A stretch of 49,080 bases of DNA. It comes from an uncultured Prevotella sp. (GTDB lineage Bacteria; Bacteroidota; Bacteroidia; Bacteroidales; Bacteroidaceae). The stretch is from positions 1 to 49,080 of the forward strand of contig CAMNIA010000003.1 of assembly GCA_946540105.1 (NCBI GenBank), given 5' to 3'. The notes under the pieces are model-generated. The model saw nothing but the letters and a program-made list of their open reading frames with translations, did no database searches and was not told where the DNA came from. This document shows, one piece after another, positions 15,964 through 24,602 of the stretch; position 1 is the first letter of the stretch; the number at the start of each line of letters is the position of its first letter. The position numbers and the translations under genes were made by a program.

Positions 15964-17117
15964 TTTTCTGCGCGGGGAACCGCTTCATGTTCTCGTCGTT
16001 CTGCACCGCTGCCACCCTGTCGATGTGCGGGTTTCTTCTTTTTCTTTTTCTTCTTCGCACGGTCGAAGCGATTGATGTTCTCCTGCGTTGCCAGGTCGAC
16101 AGGTCTCTCTTCCGTGCTGTTGCCATCCTCCTGCAGCGACTCCGGCTTCTCTCCGCGTCGGTTCATGTCTATAACCTGGTGTGCCCGTTCTGCTGAGATT
16201 GTCTCCAGGTTAGCCGCAATGTTCTTGTCAGTACTGTAGGTTATCAGTCCTGCCAGGATGTCGGCTTTGAAGTAGAAATAATCAGCATCCTGCGTCTGCA
16301 GCTGAATGTCCTTCGGCGGCAGCTGTCGGCTTGCCTCCACGTAGTCGTCGACTTCGTAGTTCAGACAACACTTCAGCTTGGCGCACATGCCCGCCAGTTT
16401 CTGCGGGTTGAGCGAGATGTCCTGATAGCGGGCAGCTGCCGTTCCTACGCTGACGAAGTTCTTCATCCACGTAGCACAGCACAGCTCGCGTCCGCAAGGT
16501 CCTGTTCCGCCGATGAGTCCCGACTCCTGGCGTGCGCCAATCTGCTTCATCTCGATGCGGACGTGGAACGTAGCCGCCAAGTCCTTGATGAGTTGTCGGA
16601 AGTCCACACGCTCGTCGGCTATATAGTAGAAGATGGCTTTGTTGCAGTCGCCCTGATACTCCACGTCACCGATTTTCATCTTCAGTCCCAGTCCTTTGGC
16701 TATCTGCCGACTCTCTATCATGGTGGCGTGCTCACGGCTCTTGGCTTCTTTGAACTTTTCCATATCGACGGGTCGTGCCAGTCGGTAGACGCGCTTGATG
16801 TCGTCGGGCGACTTGAGGTTAGCCTTCTTCATCTGCATCAGCGCCAGGCGTCCTGTCAGCGTCACCACGCCAATGTCATGCCCGGGGTTCGCCTCCACAG
16901 CCACGATGTCGCCTTTTTTCAGCGCCAGTTTGTTGACGTTATGGTAATAGCCTTTGCGGGTATGCTTGAACTGCACCTCGACGAGATCGGTCGTATCGGC
17001 ATTGCCAGGCACGTCAGCCAGCCAGTCGTAGCTGTTCAGCTGTTTGTCCTGTCTGCCTACGCCGTTTTTACACAGTCCGCGGTCGCACCCCGTTGTCAGT
17101 GGATATTCTTTTTCCAT
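15960..17117 (-). CDS. PSP1 / RicT (YaaT)-like protein
   Basis: The 385-residue protein has a PSP1-type central region with the Cys motif CGRELCC and a second CAKLKCC. In RicT homologues such cysteines help bind an iron-sulfur cluster. Bacillus RicT acts with partners in RNA maturation and development; the Bacteroidetes role is not settled. The C-terminus carries a run of nine lysines (RAKKKKKKKKKPAH), encoded by a poly-purine tract near 16040-16065. It lies 19 bp downstream of holB and overlaps gldH by 4 bp. Confidence 0.85.
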   Translation of the reverse strand: MEKEYPLTTGCDRGLCKNGVGRQDKQLNSYDWLADVPGNADTTDLVEVQFKHTRKGYYHNVNKLALKKGDIVAVEANPGHDIGVVTLTGRLALMQMKKANLKSPDDIKRVYRLARPVDMEKFKEAKSREHATMIESRQIAKGLGLKMKIGDVEYQGDCNKAIFYYIADERVDFRQLIKDLAATFHVRIEMKQIGARQESGLIGGTGPCGRELCCATWMKNFVSVGTAAARYQDISLNPQKLAGMCAKLKCCLNYEVDDYVEASRQLPPKDIQLQTQDADYFYFKADILAGLITYSTDKNIAANLETISAERAHQVIDMNRRGEKPESLQEDGNSTEERPVDLATQENINRFDRAKKKKKKKKPAHRQGGSGAERREHEAVPRAEK

Positions 17118-17136
17118 GTTTGTTTTAGTCTTTATC

Positions 17137-18297
17137 TTATTTTTGTATGAGTAGCACTATCATTTGCAGCGACAGATCGAAGAACACGATTTTGCTATTG
17201 GCATTCTGTCCGATATCTCTGATGGCACGCGTTATCAAGTCGCTGATGGGCAGCACGTTGGCTTCGTTGATGAAGCGTGCGAAGTTGTGTGCGAAGTCTT
17301 CCTCGCGCTGTGTCATGTAACACAGGTCGGCTTGCTGGAAGTTGTACATGAAGTTCTCGCGCACCAGCCGCAGGAAGTAGTTCAGGAAGCGCTTCTGCCA
17401 CTCGCGTCCCATGCCCGCCATTTGCTCGCTCCACGCCTTGAGGGCTTTCACGTTGCGCTGGTATGCCAATCGCATCAGCGTCTGGAAGAGTTCCAGAAAC
17501 TGGTCGTTCTCCGAGTCGGCGCTCAGCATCTCCAGTGCCGTCAGCCAACTGCCACCTGCCATACGGCTGATGCGGTGTGCCTGCTCTTCGGAGAGTCCGC
17601 GGCGTTCGACGAGCGCCTGCCTGATGTCCTCGTCGCTGATGCGGTGTACGTCTACGCGCTGTACGCGGCTGCGGATGGTTTCCAACAGGCGGTCGGGTTC
17701 TTGGCACACCATGATGAAGCAGGTCTGTGCGGGGGGTTCCTCCAGCAGTTTCAGCAGTTTGTTCGCACATTCCGTATTCATGCGCTCAGGCAGCCAGATG
17801 ATGCTCACCTTATATCCCCCCTGACTCGACTTCAGCGACAGCTTGCGCACCAGCGCATCGCTCTCGCCTGCGGTGATGATGGCTTGCTGGTTCTCGCCAC
17901 CCATCTCTTCGAGCCACTGCGCCATTGTGAAGTAAGGTCCCGCCATCACCATGTCGTGCCACTGTCGGGCAAAGTCGTCACTGACGGGTTTGTGGTCGCT
18001 GCCCATTGACGGCAGCTTGATGGTCGGATAGGTGAAGTGCAGGTCGGGGTGCTCCAGCTTTTGCAGCATTGGGCTCTCGACGACATCTCCGTTTTCGCCC
18101 TCGTCGCCAAACATCGAGGCGGCTTCGTTCTTGGACTTTTGCGACAACAGCAGCTTAGCGAAACCTATAGCCAGCGCCAGCTTGCCGGCACCTGCCGGAC
18201 CGCACAGCATCAAGGCGTGCGGAACCCTGCCCTCGCTTACCATCTGCCGAAGCCGTTGCTGTATGTCTTCTTGTCCTATTACCTCTTTAAAAATCAT
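17137..18297 (-). CDS. holB: DNA polymerase III delta-prime subunit
   Basis: The 386-residue protein begins MIFKEVIGQEDIQQRL and has GPAGAGKLALA, a P-loop in which the usual Ser/Thr after Lys is Leu. It also has the clamp-loader segment NKLLKLLEEPPA, and RSRV, which resembles the sensor-1 region. Degenerate nucleotide binding is normal for delta-prime. It is part of the clamp loader that places the beta clamp on DNA. I chose the ATG at 18297 because the promoter element at 18330 lies inside the longer frame to 18381. It is first in the holB-PSP1-gldH-tdk unit. Confidence 0.93.
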   Translation of the reverse strand: MIFKEVIGQEDIQQRLRQMVSEGRVPHALMLCGPAGAGKLALAIGFAKLLLSQKSKNEAASMFGDEGENGDVVESPMLQKLEHPDLHFTYPTIKLPSMGSDHKPVSDDFARQWHDMVMAGPYFTMAQWLEEMGGENQQAIITAGESDALVRKLSLKSSQGGYKVSIIWLPERMNTECANKLLKLLEEPPAQTCFIMVCQEPDRLLETIRSRVQRVDVHRISDEDIRQALVERRGLSEEQAHRISRMAGGSWLTALEMLSADSENDQFLELFQTLMRLAYQRNVKALKAWSEQMAGMGREWQKRFLNYFLRLVRENFMYNFQQADLCYMTQREEDFAHNFARFINEANVLPISDLITRAIRDIGQNANSKIVFFDLSLQMIVLLIQK

Positions 18298-18329
18298 AGC
18301 TTTTTGTGCCGTCAGCGCACAATCCGATG

Positions 18330-18337
18330 CAAAATTA
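18330..18337 (-). promoter_or_regulatory. Promoter for holB
   Basis: The minus strand reads TAATTTTG, with TTG (18358-18360) 20 bp upstream. It lies 32 bp before the chosen holB ATG and supports that start. Confidence 0.65.
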
Positions 18338-18381
18338 GTTAAAAAGTATGAGAAACGCAAGGATTTTATCAGGAAAAGCAT

Positions 18382-18389
18382 TACTTTTG
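18382..18389 (+). promoter_or_regulatory. -7 promoter element for the response regulator gene
   Basis: TACTTTTG matches TAnnTTTG exactly, 41 bp before the ATG at 18431. It is divergent from the holB promoter. No good -33 box is visible. Confidence 0.55.
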
Positions 18390-18430
18390 TAGTCTGTTAA
18401 CGTAAAACCATATTTTATACCGATAACCTT

Positions 18431-18787
18431 ATGAAGCGAATACTGGTAGCAGAAGATAATGACAGCAACTACATGCTGATGACCTACATCCTAAGGAACC
18501 ACTACGAGCTCCTTCGCGCCCACAACGGCAAGGAGGCTGTAGAGATGGCGCAAAGCGAGCATCCCGACATGGTGCTGATGGATATGAAGATGCCCATCAT
18601 GGGTGGTTTGGAGGCGACGCGCGGCATCAAGGCCGTGCTGCCCGACATGCCTGTCATTGCACTGACAGCCAACGCCTTCGACAACGACCGTAAGAATGCG
18701 TTCGATGCCGGTTGCATCGACTTCATATCCAAGCCCGTCAACTCTGCCGTGTGCTTGGAGATTCTTGCCAAGCATCTAGGTGAATAA
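18431..18787 (+). CDS. Single-domain response regulator (CheY-like receiver)
   Basis: The 118-residue protein is a receiver domain with nothing attached. The key residues are all present: acidic pair E8-D9, phosphoacceptor D51 in LMDMKMP, T79 in ALTANAF and K101 in SKPV. The sequence style (ITANAF/SKPV-like) is that of receivers normally joined to hybrid histidine kinases. No kinase or output gene is next to it; the next gene, 27 bp downstream, is a flippase. It may relay phosphate between hybrid kinases or act by protein contact. Confidence 0.93.
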   Translation: MKRILVAEDNDSNYMLMTYILRNHYELLRAHNGKEAVEMAQSEHPDMVLMDMKMPIMGGLEATRGIKAVLPDMPVIALTANAFDNDRKNAFDAGCIDFISKPVNSAVCLEILAKHLGE

Positions 18788-18814
18788 GCGCATGAAGTCC
18801 TTCAACGCACTTTG

Positions 18815-20254
18815 ATGGAGTCGCTCAAGGAAACAACGGCAAAGGGACTTTTCTGGGGAGGGCTGAGCAATGGCGCCCAGCAGTTGCTGAACCTGGTCTT
18901 CGGCATCTTCTTGGCACGGCTGCTAAGCACCGAAGACTATGGCATGGTGGGCATGCTAACCATCTTCTCACTTCTTGCCAGTTCGCTGCAGGAGGGCGGC
19001 TTCGTCTCCGCACTCAACCGTTGCCACGAGGTGTCACACCGCGACTATAACGCCGTCTTCTGGACTTCGTCGCTTGTCAGTCTGGCTATCTACCTGACGC
19101 TGTTCCTGTGTGCGCCGTTCATTGCCGACTTCTACGACGAGCCGCGGCTGGTGGCGCTCTCACGTTACATCTTCCTGGGGTTCTTCATCACGAGTCTTGG
19201 CATTGCGCCGCGTGCCGTCCTGTTCCGCAACATGCAAGTCAAGCAGCAGAGCATCGTGTCGTTCGTCAGCCTGCTCGTGTCAGGAATCGTCGGCATAGCG
19301 ATGGCAGCTAGCGGCTTTGCCTATTGGGGCATTGCCACGCAGACGTTGGTGTACGTCAGTCTGTTTACGGGCATGACGTTCTGGTATGCCCGCTGGCACC
19401 CCACCCTCTCCTTCGACTTCCGTCCCATCCGCGAGATGATAGGTTTCAGCAGCAAGCTCATCATCACCAACATCGTCATCATCGTCAACACCAACGTCTT
19501 CAGCGTCATCCTGGGACGCCTGTACTCGCCGCACGTCGTGGGAAACTACACACAAGCTAACAAGTGGAACTACATGGGGTGGTCGCTCATCAACAACATG
19601 CTGCAGGGCATCGCACAGCCCGTCTTTGCCAAGACCGACGAGGACGTTGAGCGCCAGCGTAACATTTTCCGCAAGCTGTTGCGTTTCACCGCTTTCGTCA
19701 GTTTCCCCCTCATGCTGGGTCTGGCGCTGGTGGCAAAGGAGTTCATCGTCATCCTGCTGGGCGAGAAGTGGCTCGAGAGTGCCGTTCTGCTGCAGTGGCT
19801 GTGCGTCATGGGAGCCTTCTACCCCGTGAGCAACCTGTTCTCGAACCTGCTGATAGCGCGAGGGCACTCCACTACGTATATGTGGGGCAACGTCGGACTG
19901 TGTCTTCTGCAGCTGGCTGCCGTCGTGGTGTCGGCGCACTACGGCATTATGGGCATGATACAGGTGTATGTCGCTATTACGATAAGTTGGATACTGGTGT
20001 GGCACTACTTCGTCAGACGTGAGATAGGGTTGCGACTCTGGAGTGTCGTCAGCGACCTGTCACCCTACCTGCTCATCACGCTCGTGCTGATGACGGCGGC
20101 AAACCTGCTGACGCGGAGTTTCGACAACCTCTTCCTGTGTTTCTTCCTCAAGGTGGCTATTGTCGCCACAGGCTATCCGCTGACGCTGTGGCTGCTGCGC
20201 TCCACCATTTTCCGCGAGAGCATCGACTTCCTGCGCCACAAAGGCAACCTCTGA
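18815..20254 (+). CDS. Polysaccharide flippase (MOP superfamily, WzxC-like)
   Basis: The 479-residue protein is hydrophobic throughout, with about 12-14 membrane segments. It starts MESLKETTAKGLFWGGLSNG, a typical start for the Wzx/WzxC/TuaB group. These proteins move undecaprenyl-linked glycan units across the inner membrane. The ATG at 18815 is preferred over a TTG one codon earlier. It probably shares a transcript with the receiver gene. Its stop codon directly abuts the stop of the convergent acyltransferase gene, with no terminator visible between. It probably serves the glycan pathways encoded elsewhere in the window. Confidence 0.85.
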   Translation: MESLKETTAKGLFWGGLSNGAQQLLNLVFGIFLARLLSTEDYGMVGMLTIFSLLASSLQEGGFVSALNRCHEVSHRDYNAVFWTSSLVSLAIYLTLFLCAPFIADFYDEPRLVALSRYIFLGFFITSLGIAPRAVLFRNMQVKQQSIVSFVSLLVSGIVGIAMAASGFAYWGIATQTLVYVSLFTGMTFWYARWHPTLSFDFRPIREMIGFSSKLIITNIVIIVNTNVFSVILGRLYSPHVVGNYTQANKWNYMGWSLINNMLQGIAQPVFAKTDEDVERQRNIFRKLLRFTAFVSFPLMLGLALVAKEFIVILLGEKWLESAVLLQWLCVMGAFYPVSNLFSNLLIARGHSTTYMWGNVGLCLLQLAAVVVSAHYGIMGMIQVYVAITISWILVWHYFVRREIGLRLWSVVSDLSPYLLITLVLMTAANLLTRSFDNLFLCFFLKVAIVATGYPLTLWLLRSTIFRESIDFLRHKGNL

Positions 20255-21346
20255 CTACCGTCCGAACAGCCACTTACGGAAGAACGGGCTGATGCGCAGG
20301 ATGTTGCTGGCAACGACGCAGAAGGCTATCAGCAGCAACGCCACCAGTACCGACAGCGTGACGTCAAGCATGAAGTTGTGGCGGTAGATGTTCAGGAACT
20401 TTCCTATCGTAGGCAGGTTGGGCATGAAGAGGAAGTGTATCAGGTAGATATCCAGCGTCCGGCGTCCTATATACTGCAACGTGCTGCCCATCACCGACAA
20501 CTGGGTGAAGTACTGCTGGTAGTGGCGGAAGTACAGGAACACGATGGTCAGCAGTCCGAAGCGCGCCACCGTCAGTGGTACGATAGCCCAAGCACGTCTC
20601 AGCGTATGCCACATCTGCGAGTCGAGGGCGGCGAAGAACACAACGACGACGATGATGGGGAAGAACCACTTCGAGTCGAAGAGCCGCTGCCACTTGTCCC
20701 AATAGCGGCGCACGATGTTGCCGTAGAGGAAGAAGGGGAAGTAGATGAAGAGGTTCAAAAAGCTGGTGGTGTTCATAAATGCGTTCTGATGCTTGCGCCC
20801 CAGCGCCCACGAGAAGTCATGAGGCAGGTAGCACGTCTCGTAGCAGAACATAGAAACCAGGAACAGCAGCGTCAGCGCCAGCCACATCTTGATTCTCAGC
20901 TTCTCGACGACATAGCAGAACACGTAATAGATGATGAACATATAGAGCAGCACGATGGTGAACCAATAGCCACCCTTGGTATTCAGCTGCACCCACTCCA
21001 CAATGTTGCGCCAGAAACCGCCGCCCAGCAGTGCCGCCGCCACGAGGAAGAACACGATGGTAGGAATGGTCTGCACCTTCACTTTCTTCAGCAACAGCTC
21101 GCCCAGCGTCCTCAGGTTCCACGTCAGGTTAGCCTTATAAGCCAGGAAGCCGCTGATGAAGAAGAACAGGGGCATGCGGAACAGGATGAGGAAGGGCAAC
21201 GCCGACGATGCCTTGATTGGCTGTTCAAATGCCATGCCGCTGACGTGGTTAGCCACCACCATAATCATCGTGAAGCCGCGCAGGGCGTCCAGCCACTGCA
21301 GTCGTTGCTTCTTCTGGGGTCTGATCTCTGTTTCCATCACTGTCAT
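20255..21346 (-). CDS. Acyltransferase 3 family membrane protein
   Basis: The protein, 363 residues from the ATG at 21346, has the family signature RLQWLDALRGFTMIMVV, followed by an NH pair (NHVSGM). About ten hydrophobic segments run to the C-terminus. These enzymes O-acetylate or succinylate sugars of surface polysaccharides or modify peptidoglycan. An ATG three codons later (21337) is an equally good start. The TATCTTTG element at 21370 rules out the longer TTG frame. The convergent flippase gene suggests a glycan-modifying role, but the substrate is unknown. Confidence 0.87.
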   Translation of the reverse strand: MTVMETEIRPQKKQRLQWLDALRGFTMIMVVANHVSGMAFEQPIKASSALPFLILFRMPLFFFISGFLAYKANLTWNLRTLGELLLKKVKVQTIPTIVFFLVAAALLGGGFWRNIVEWVQLNTKGGYWFTIVLLYMFIIYYVFCYVVEKLRIKMWLALTLLFLVSMFCYETCYLPHDFSWALGRKHQNAFMNTTSFLNLFIYFPFFLYGNIVRRYWDKWQRLFDSKWFFPIIVVVVFFAALDSQMWHTLRRAWAIVPLTVARFGLLTIVFLYFRHYQQYFTQLSVMGSTLQYIGRRTLDIYLIHFLFMPNLPTIGKFLNIYRHNFMLDVTLSVLVALLLIAFCVVASNILRISPFFRKWLFGR

Positions 21347-21369
21347 TCTTTTCTCACTACTTTCGTGTG

Positions 21370-21377
21370 CAAAGATA
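21370..21377 (-). promoter_or_regulatory. Promoter for the acyltransferase gene
   Basis: The minus strand reads TATCTTTG, with TTG (21397-21399) 19 bp upstream, and lies 23 bp before the ATG at 21346. Confidence 0.65.
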
Positions 21378-21485
21378 ATCAATTTTTCTGAGATTACAAG
21401 ACCGTAGCGACAAAAATTGACTTCCTACCGCCAGGAAATTCTGCTGCTTTGTAAAGTAAAATGGTAAGAATTTAACACTTCGATG

Positions 21486-21680
21486 TCACTCCTTCTGGCG
21501 AGCAAAAACTACACTGCGGTGGAGATTTTGCTACACTGCGGGGGAAAAATTACTACACTACGAGCAAAAAACGCTTCACTATGAGCAAAACGACCACTTG
21601 CTGTGAGCGAAAGGCCGAGTTACTCAGAGCGAAACGGCGTTTTGCTACGAGCAAATCAGGGCCTCGCCGAGCGAAAAATT
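21486..21680. repeat. Degenerate 20-22-bp tandem repeat array
   Basis: About nine imperfect units share a core close to CTACACTGCGAGCAAAAA. The GAGC(A/G)AAA core starts at 21500, 21562, 21583, 21605, 21627, 21649 and 21669, and two weaker copies fall near 21521 and 21541. The spacing of 20-22 bp is about two helical turns, so the cores face the same side of the DNA. The array fills the middle of the 575-bp gap between the acyltransferase and the caspase-like operon (21383-21957). Apart from this and the promoters I see no gene in the gap. Confidence 0.75.
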
Positions 21681-21910
21681 GGTCTTTCCGCCCACTTTTC
21701 TGGCCTGCAAAAATTTGACAAACCCACAACTCGCTGATACTGAAAAAGATACGGAACGGTACGAGAATCCTCGTTTTCACACCCAAGTTCGTCGTGGTGA
21801 CGAAAGTGGCCCTTCCTGCGCACCCGTTTGTCAACAACTTTCTTATCGTTTAACAATTCCGTCCACAACATTTCCTCGCGCACGATACCTAATTATTCAG
21901 ATTTTCTTCG

Positions 21911-21918
21911 TATCTTTG
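21911..21918 (+). promoter_or_regulatory. -7 promoter element for the caspase-like operon
   Basis: TATCTTTG matches TAnnTTTG exactly and is followed by GCACGCAC. The ATG of the small membrane protein lies 39 bp downstream. No clear -33 TTTG is seen. Confidence 0.6.
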
Positions 21919-21957
21919 CACGCACAGAAGAAACAAACTAAAACTCAGTTCACTACG

Positions 21958-22449
21958 ATGAAGAACCTGCTCTTGATACTCTTGCTGATGCTGGTGCCCT
22001 TCGGAACAAGGGCACAGGAGGCCGACATGAACCTCGACTCCATCTACATGAGTTACATGTCGGACAGCTCAAAGGCGCAGATATTGAAGTTGCGCAGCGA
22101 GGTGGACCGCATAGAGCAACGGCAGCAAGAGCGCGAAGAGAGTCAGCTGCTGTGGTATCTGCTGCTGGCTGGCTGTGCGCTGAGTGCCATCGTCGTTACT
22201 GGCGGCATCTTCCGTGCAGTCTTCAGTGGCCACGACGACGCACCTATCCACCGTAAACTGTCAGCTGCCGTCATCTGCCTGTGCGGAGGCGTCGTCATCT
22301 TCCTGCTCGACGTCGCTTGGCTCTACATGTCGTTCGAAGCCAGCCAGAAAGAACAGAAGCTCATCCTCTTCGCCATCCTCCTCGTCCTGGGCATCGCCCT
22401 GTGGATATACACCAACAATCTGAAGAACGAAAACAAAGACGACCTATGA
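21958..22449 (+). CDS. Small exported membrane protein of unknown function
   Basis: The 163-residue protein has a signal peptide (MKNLLLILLLMLVPFGTRA, cleavage near 19-20) and a charged, probably coiled segment at about 38-62. Three membrane segments follow at roughly 64-84, 101-123 and 134-152, with a basic/acidic tail. I do not recognise the family. It is first in the unit with the two WG-repeat caspase-like genes; its TGA overlaps the next ATG (ATGA). This suggests translational coupling and possibly a membrane partner for the exported proteins. The frame is open back to 21679, but the promoter element and signal peptide favour 21958. Confidence 0.8.
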   Translation: MKNLLLILLLMLVPFGTRAQEADMNLDSIYMSYMSDSSKAQILKLRSEVDRIEQRQQEREESQLLWYLLLAGCALSAIVVTGGIFRAVFSGHDDAPIHRKLSAAVICLCGGVVIFLLDVAWLYMSFEASQKEQKLILFAILLVLGIALWIYTNNLKNENKDDL

Positions 22450-24590
22450 AACAGAGACTAACATTATTACTCGCGCTGCTCACCATTGCCACAACGACAA
22501 TGATGGCGCAAGACATCAATGCTGTCGCGAATCAGTTAAGTCAGAAATACTCCTCGGCTTACTATCGTACAGATTACGGTGGCTGGTTTGAAGTGCAACA
22601 GTTCGACAAAGAGCGCAAAAAGAACTACCATGGTGTTTGCGACAAAAGCGGACGGGAACTGCTGCCGCCTGTCTATAAAGAGTTGAATAGGGGCGATGGC
22701 TACTACATCGTTACTAACAAGAACGGCTGGTTCGGCATCAGGGGACTGCACAACGAGGAGATACTGCCCTGTAAGTATTCCAGTATCTCCGACTTTGAAT
22801 ATACCTACCGTAAATCTCCCTATTTCGATTTATGGAGCAATAAGAAACAGGGTGCCTTTGATCCCAAACTGAAAAGGATGGTCGTCCCCTGTATCTACGA
22901 CAGGCTTGACTTTTACGAGTCGATGAATATCTTCAAAGTTAAGAAAGACAACTTCTGGGGTGTCTTGGATAAGGATGGCCGTGAATTGTTGCCCTGTAAC
23001 AGATATACGGAACTCAAATTGCATGACATTCCAAGGAATGGTGGCTACTGCGAAGTAAAGGTTGGCGAAAAAGTTGGTGTCATCGACTCTACTTTCAAAG
23101 AGGTAGTCCCTTGCATCTACGATGGTATTCTTCATTGCCACGACCTGAAAGACTATCATATCTGTGACATTGAGAAGGACGACAAGAATGGTGTTTACGA
23201 CATCGTCAAGCAAAAGGAGGTCGTACCCTGTGTGTACTCAGACATCATGGCAGACGATATTACCAAGGGGAAGTGTTTCTTTGTACGTCGTCCTGGCAAT
23301 AGTCCCAGCCAGCCGGAGAAGATGGGAGTCTTCGACCCACAAACACTTAGCGAGGTGCTGCCTTGCGGCAAATACGCATATCTGAAGAACCTTGACCCAG
23401 AGAAAAAGACTGTCGTGGTGTGCAAGGGTATGGACTTCACCTACGATGAGGACAACGATAAGTTCATTATCCACAAGCAGGGAAAGTGGGGCGTGTACGA
23501 CCTGAAGAAGAAAAAGGAAATCATTCCCTGCAAATACGACATGATCAAGCAAGAAGAGGATGGCGTGTATGCCTTCAACAAGGGAGGCGTCGTTATGAAT
23601 CTCGATGACTATGAAGGGAAAGGTGTTCAATACAAAGGTGGCAAATGGGGTTATATCGATGCGATGTGCAACGAGGTGGTAGCACCCCAGTATGATATGG
23701 TGAACCCCTTCAAGGACGGATTGGCACAAGTAAAGAAAGACGGCGTGACATCATTCTTGGAACATCCGCTGACTGGCACAAAACTGAAGCTCACCAACGG
23801 CGGCGACGGCTCACCCATCGACAAGGACATTCCCAAGACTAACAAGAAGAACGAGAACCTCTTCGCTTTCATCATTGCCAACGAGAACTACACCAACTTC
23901 AAGGGTGCCGACTACTCCATCAACGACGGCAAGGTGTTTGCTGAATACTGCAAGCGGACCTTAGGATTGCCTGAGCGTAACGTGCGCTACTACGAGGATG
24001 CCACCTACGGCAACATGATAGGTGCCGTAAAGAAGCTGCAGGACATTGCCGATGCCTACGACGGCGATGCACAGATTATCTTCTATTACTCAGGACTGGG
24101 GGCATCTGACGACAAGACTGCTGAACGCTACCTACTGGCGACGGATGCCTCAATGGCAGCACTCAGCAAGACGGGCTATGACGTCAAGGCGCTGCTGGCA
24201 ACGCTGAACGGAGTAAACGTGCAGAACATGTGGGTGGTTATCGATGCACCGTTCTCGAATACGGACAAGAACGGCCAGCCGCTGGCCACTGGTCGCGGCG
24301 TAGCCATCAAGCCCAAAGACGTGACTACTGACGGCAAGGCTATCGTCACGCTGTCGTGCGACGGCAGCCAGGCCTCCTACTCCAGCAAGGAGTATGGCCA
24401 TAGCCTGTTTACCTACGCCCTGCTGGAGAAGATGCAGCAGAGCAAGGGCAACTGCACCATCAAGGAGATGACCGACTATGCTACGACATGGGTCAAGCGC
24501 CAGGCCATGTCGGGCTTTGACAAGTCGCAGACACCGCAAGTTATCGTGTCGCCACAGATGTCAGCGCAATGGGGTAACGTAAAATACTAA
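22446..24590 (+). CDS. Exported WG-repeat protein with inactive caspase-like domain
   Basis: The 714-residue protein has a signal peptide (cleavage near MMA-QD, residue 21). A long stretch of WG-type repeats (about 30-470) follows, seen as recurring KWGVYD or GVFD, PCxYD units. A caspase-like fold (about 495-714) begins LFAFIIANENY. The next gene has SGHG and DACFSG; here the same positions read SGLG (L551) and DAPFS (P602). Both catalytic residues, His and Cys, are therefore replaced and it should not cleave peptides. The frame is intact and the fold otherwise conserved, so it is not a decayed gene. A pseudoenzyme role, perhaps regulating or pairing with the downstream protease, is inferred. 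Confidence 0.85.
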   Translation: MKQRLTLLLALLTIATTTMMAQDINAVANQLSQKYSSAYYRTDYGGWFEVQQFDKERKKNYHGVCDKSGRELLPPVYKELNRGDGYYIVTNKNGWFGIRGLHNEEILPCKYSSISDFEYTYRKSPYFDLWSNKKQGAFDPKLKRMVVPCIYDRLDFYESMNIFKVKKDNFWGVLDKDGRELLPCNRYTELKLHDIPRNGGYCEVKVGEKVGVIDSTFKEVVPCIYDGILHCHDLKDYHICDIEKDDKNGVYDIVKQKEVVPCVYSDIMADDITKGKCFFVRRPGNSPSQPEKMGVFDPQTLSEVLPCGKYAYLKNLDPEKKTVVVCKGMDFTYDEDNDKFIIHKQGKWGVYDLKKKKEIIPCKYDMIKQEEDGVYAFNKGGVVMNLDDYEGKGVQYKGGKWGYIDAMCNEVVAPQYDMVNPFKDGLAQVKKDGVTSFLEHPLTGTKLKLTNGGDGSPIDKDIPKTNKKNENLFAFIIANENYTNFKGADYSINDGKVFAEYCKRTLGLPERNVRYYEDATYGNMIGAVKKLQDIADAYDGDAQIIFYYSGLGASDDKTAERYLLATDASMAALSKTGYDVKALLATLNGVNVQNMWVVIDAPFSNTDKNGQPLATGRGVAIKPKDVTTDGKAIVTLSCDGSQASYSSKEYGHSLFTYALLEKMQQSKGNCTIKEMTDYATTWVKRQAMSGFDKSQTPQVIVSPQMSAQWGNVKY

Positions 24591-24602
24591 ACACCAGACA
24601 AC

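Noticed and set aside
16040..16065. Possible programmed frameshift at the poly-lysine tract of the PSP1 gene
   Set aside because: The frame continues normally to a stop overlapping gldH; no alternative product or stimulatory structure is evident.
17164..18009. Plus-strand 281-codon frame opposite holB
   Set aside because: It is a composition-driven shadow of the delta-prime gene; no promoter or domain was found.
20378..21391. Long plus-strand frame (337 codons) opposite the acyltransferase gene
   Set aside because: It is rich in Glu/Gln/His with no membrane or domain pattern and mirrors a clear acyltransferase-3 gene, so it is an antisense shadow.
21486..21680. Possible CRISPR array
   Set aside because: The units are degenerate over their full length, adjoin without unique spacers, and no cas genes are present.
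21656..21883. Minus-strand 75-codon frame beginning MREEMLWTELLNDKK
   Set aside because: It runs through the end of the repeat array, has no promoter element of its own and no recognisable domain; it is probably chance.
22446..24590. Treating the upstream caspase-like gene as a pseudogene
   Set aside because: The frame is full length with signal peptide, repeats and fold conserved; only the catalytic residues differ, which fits a pseudoenzyme.
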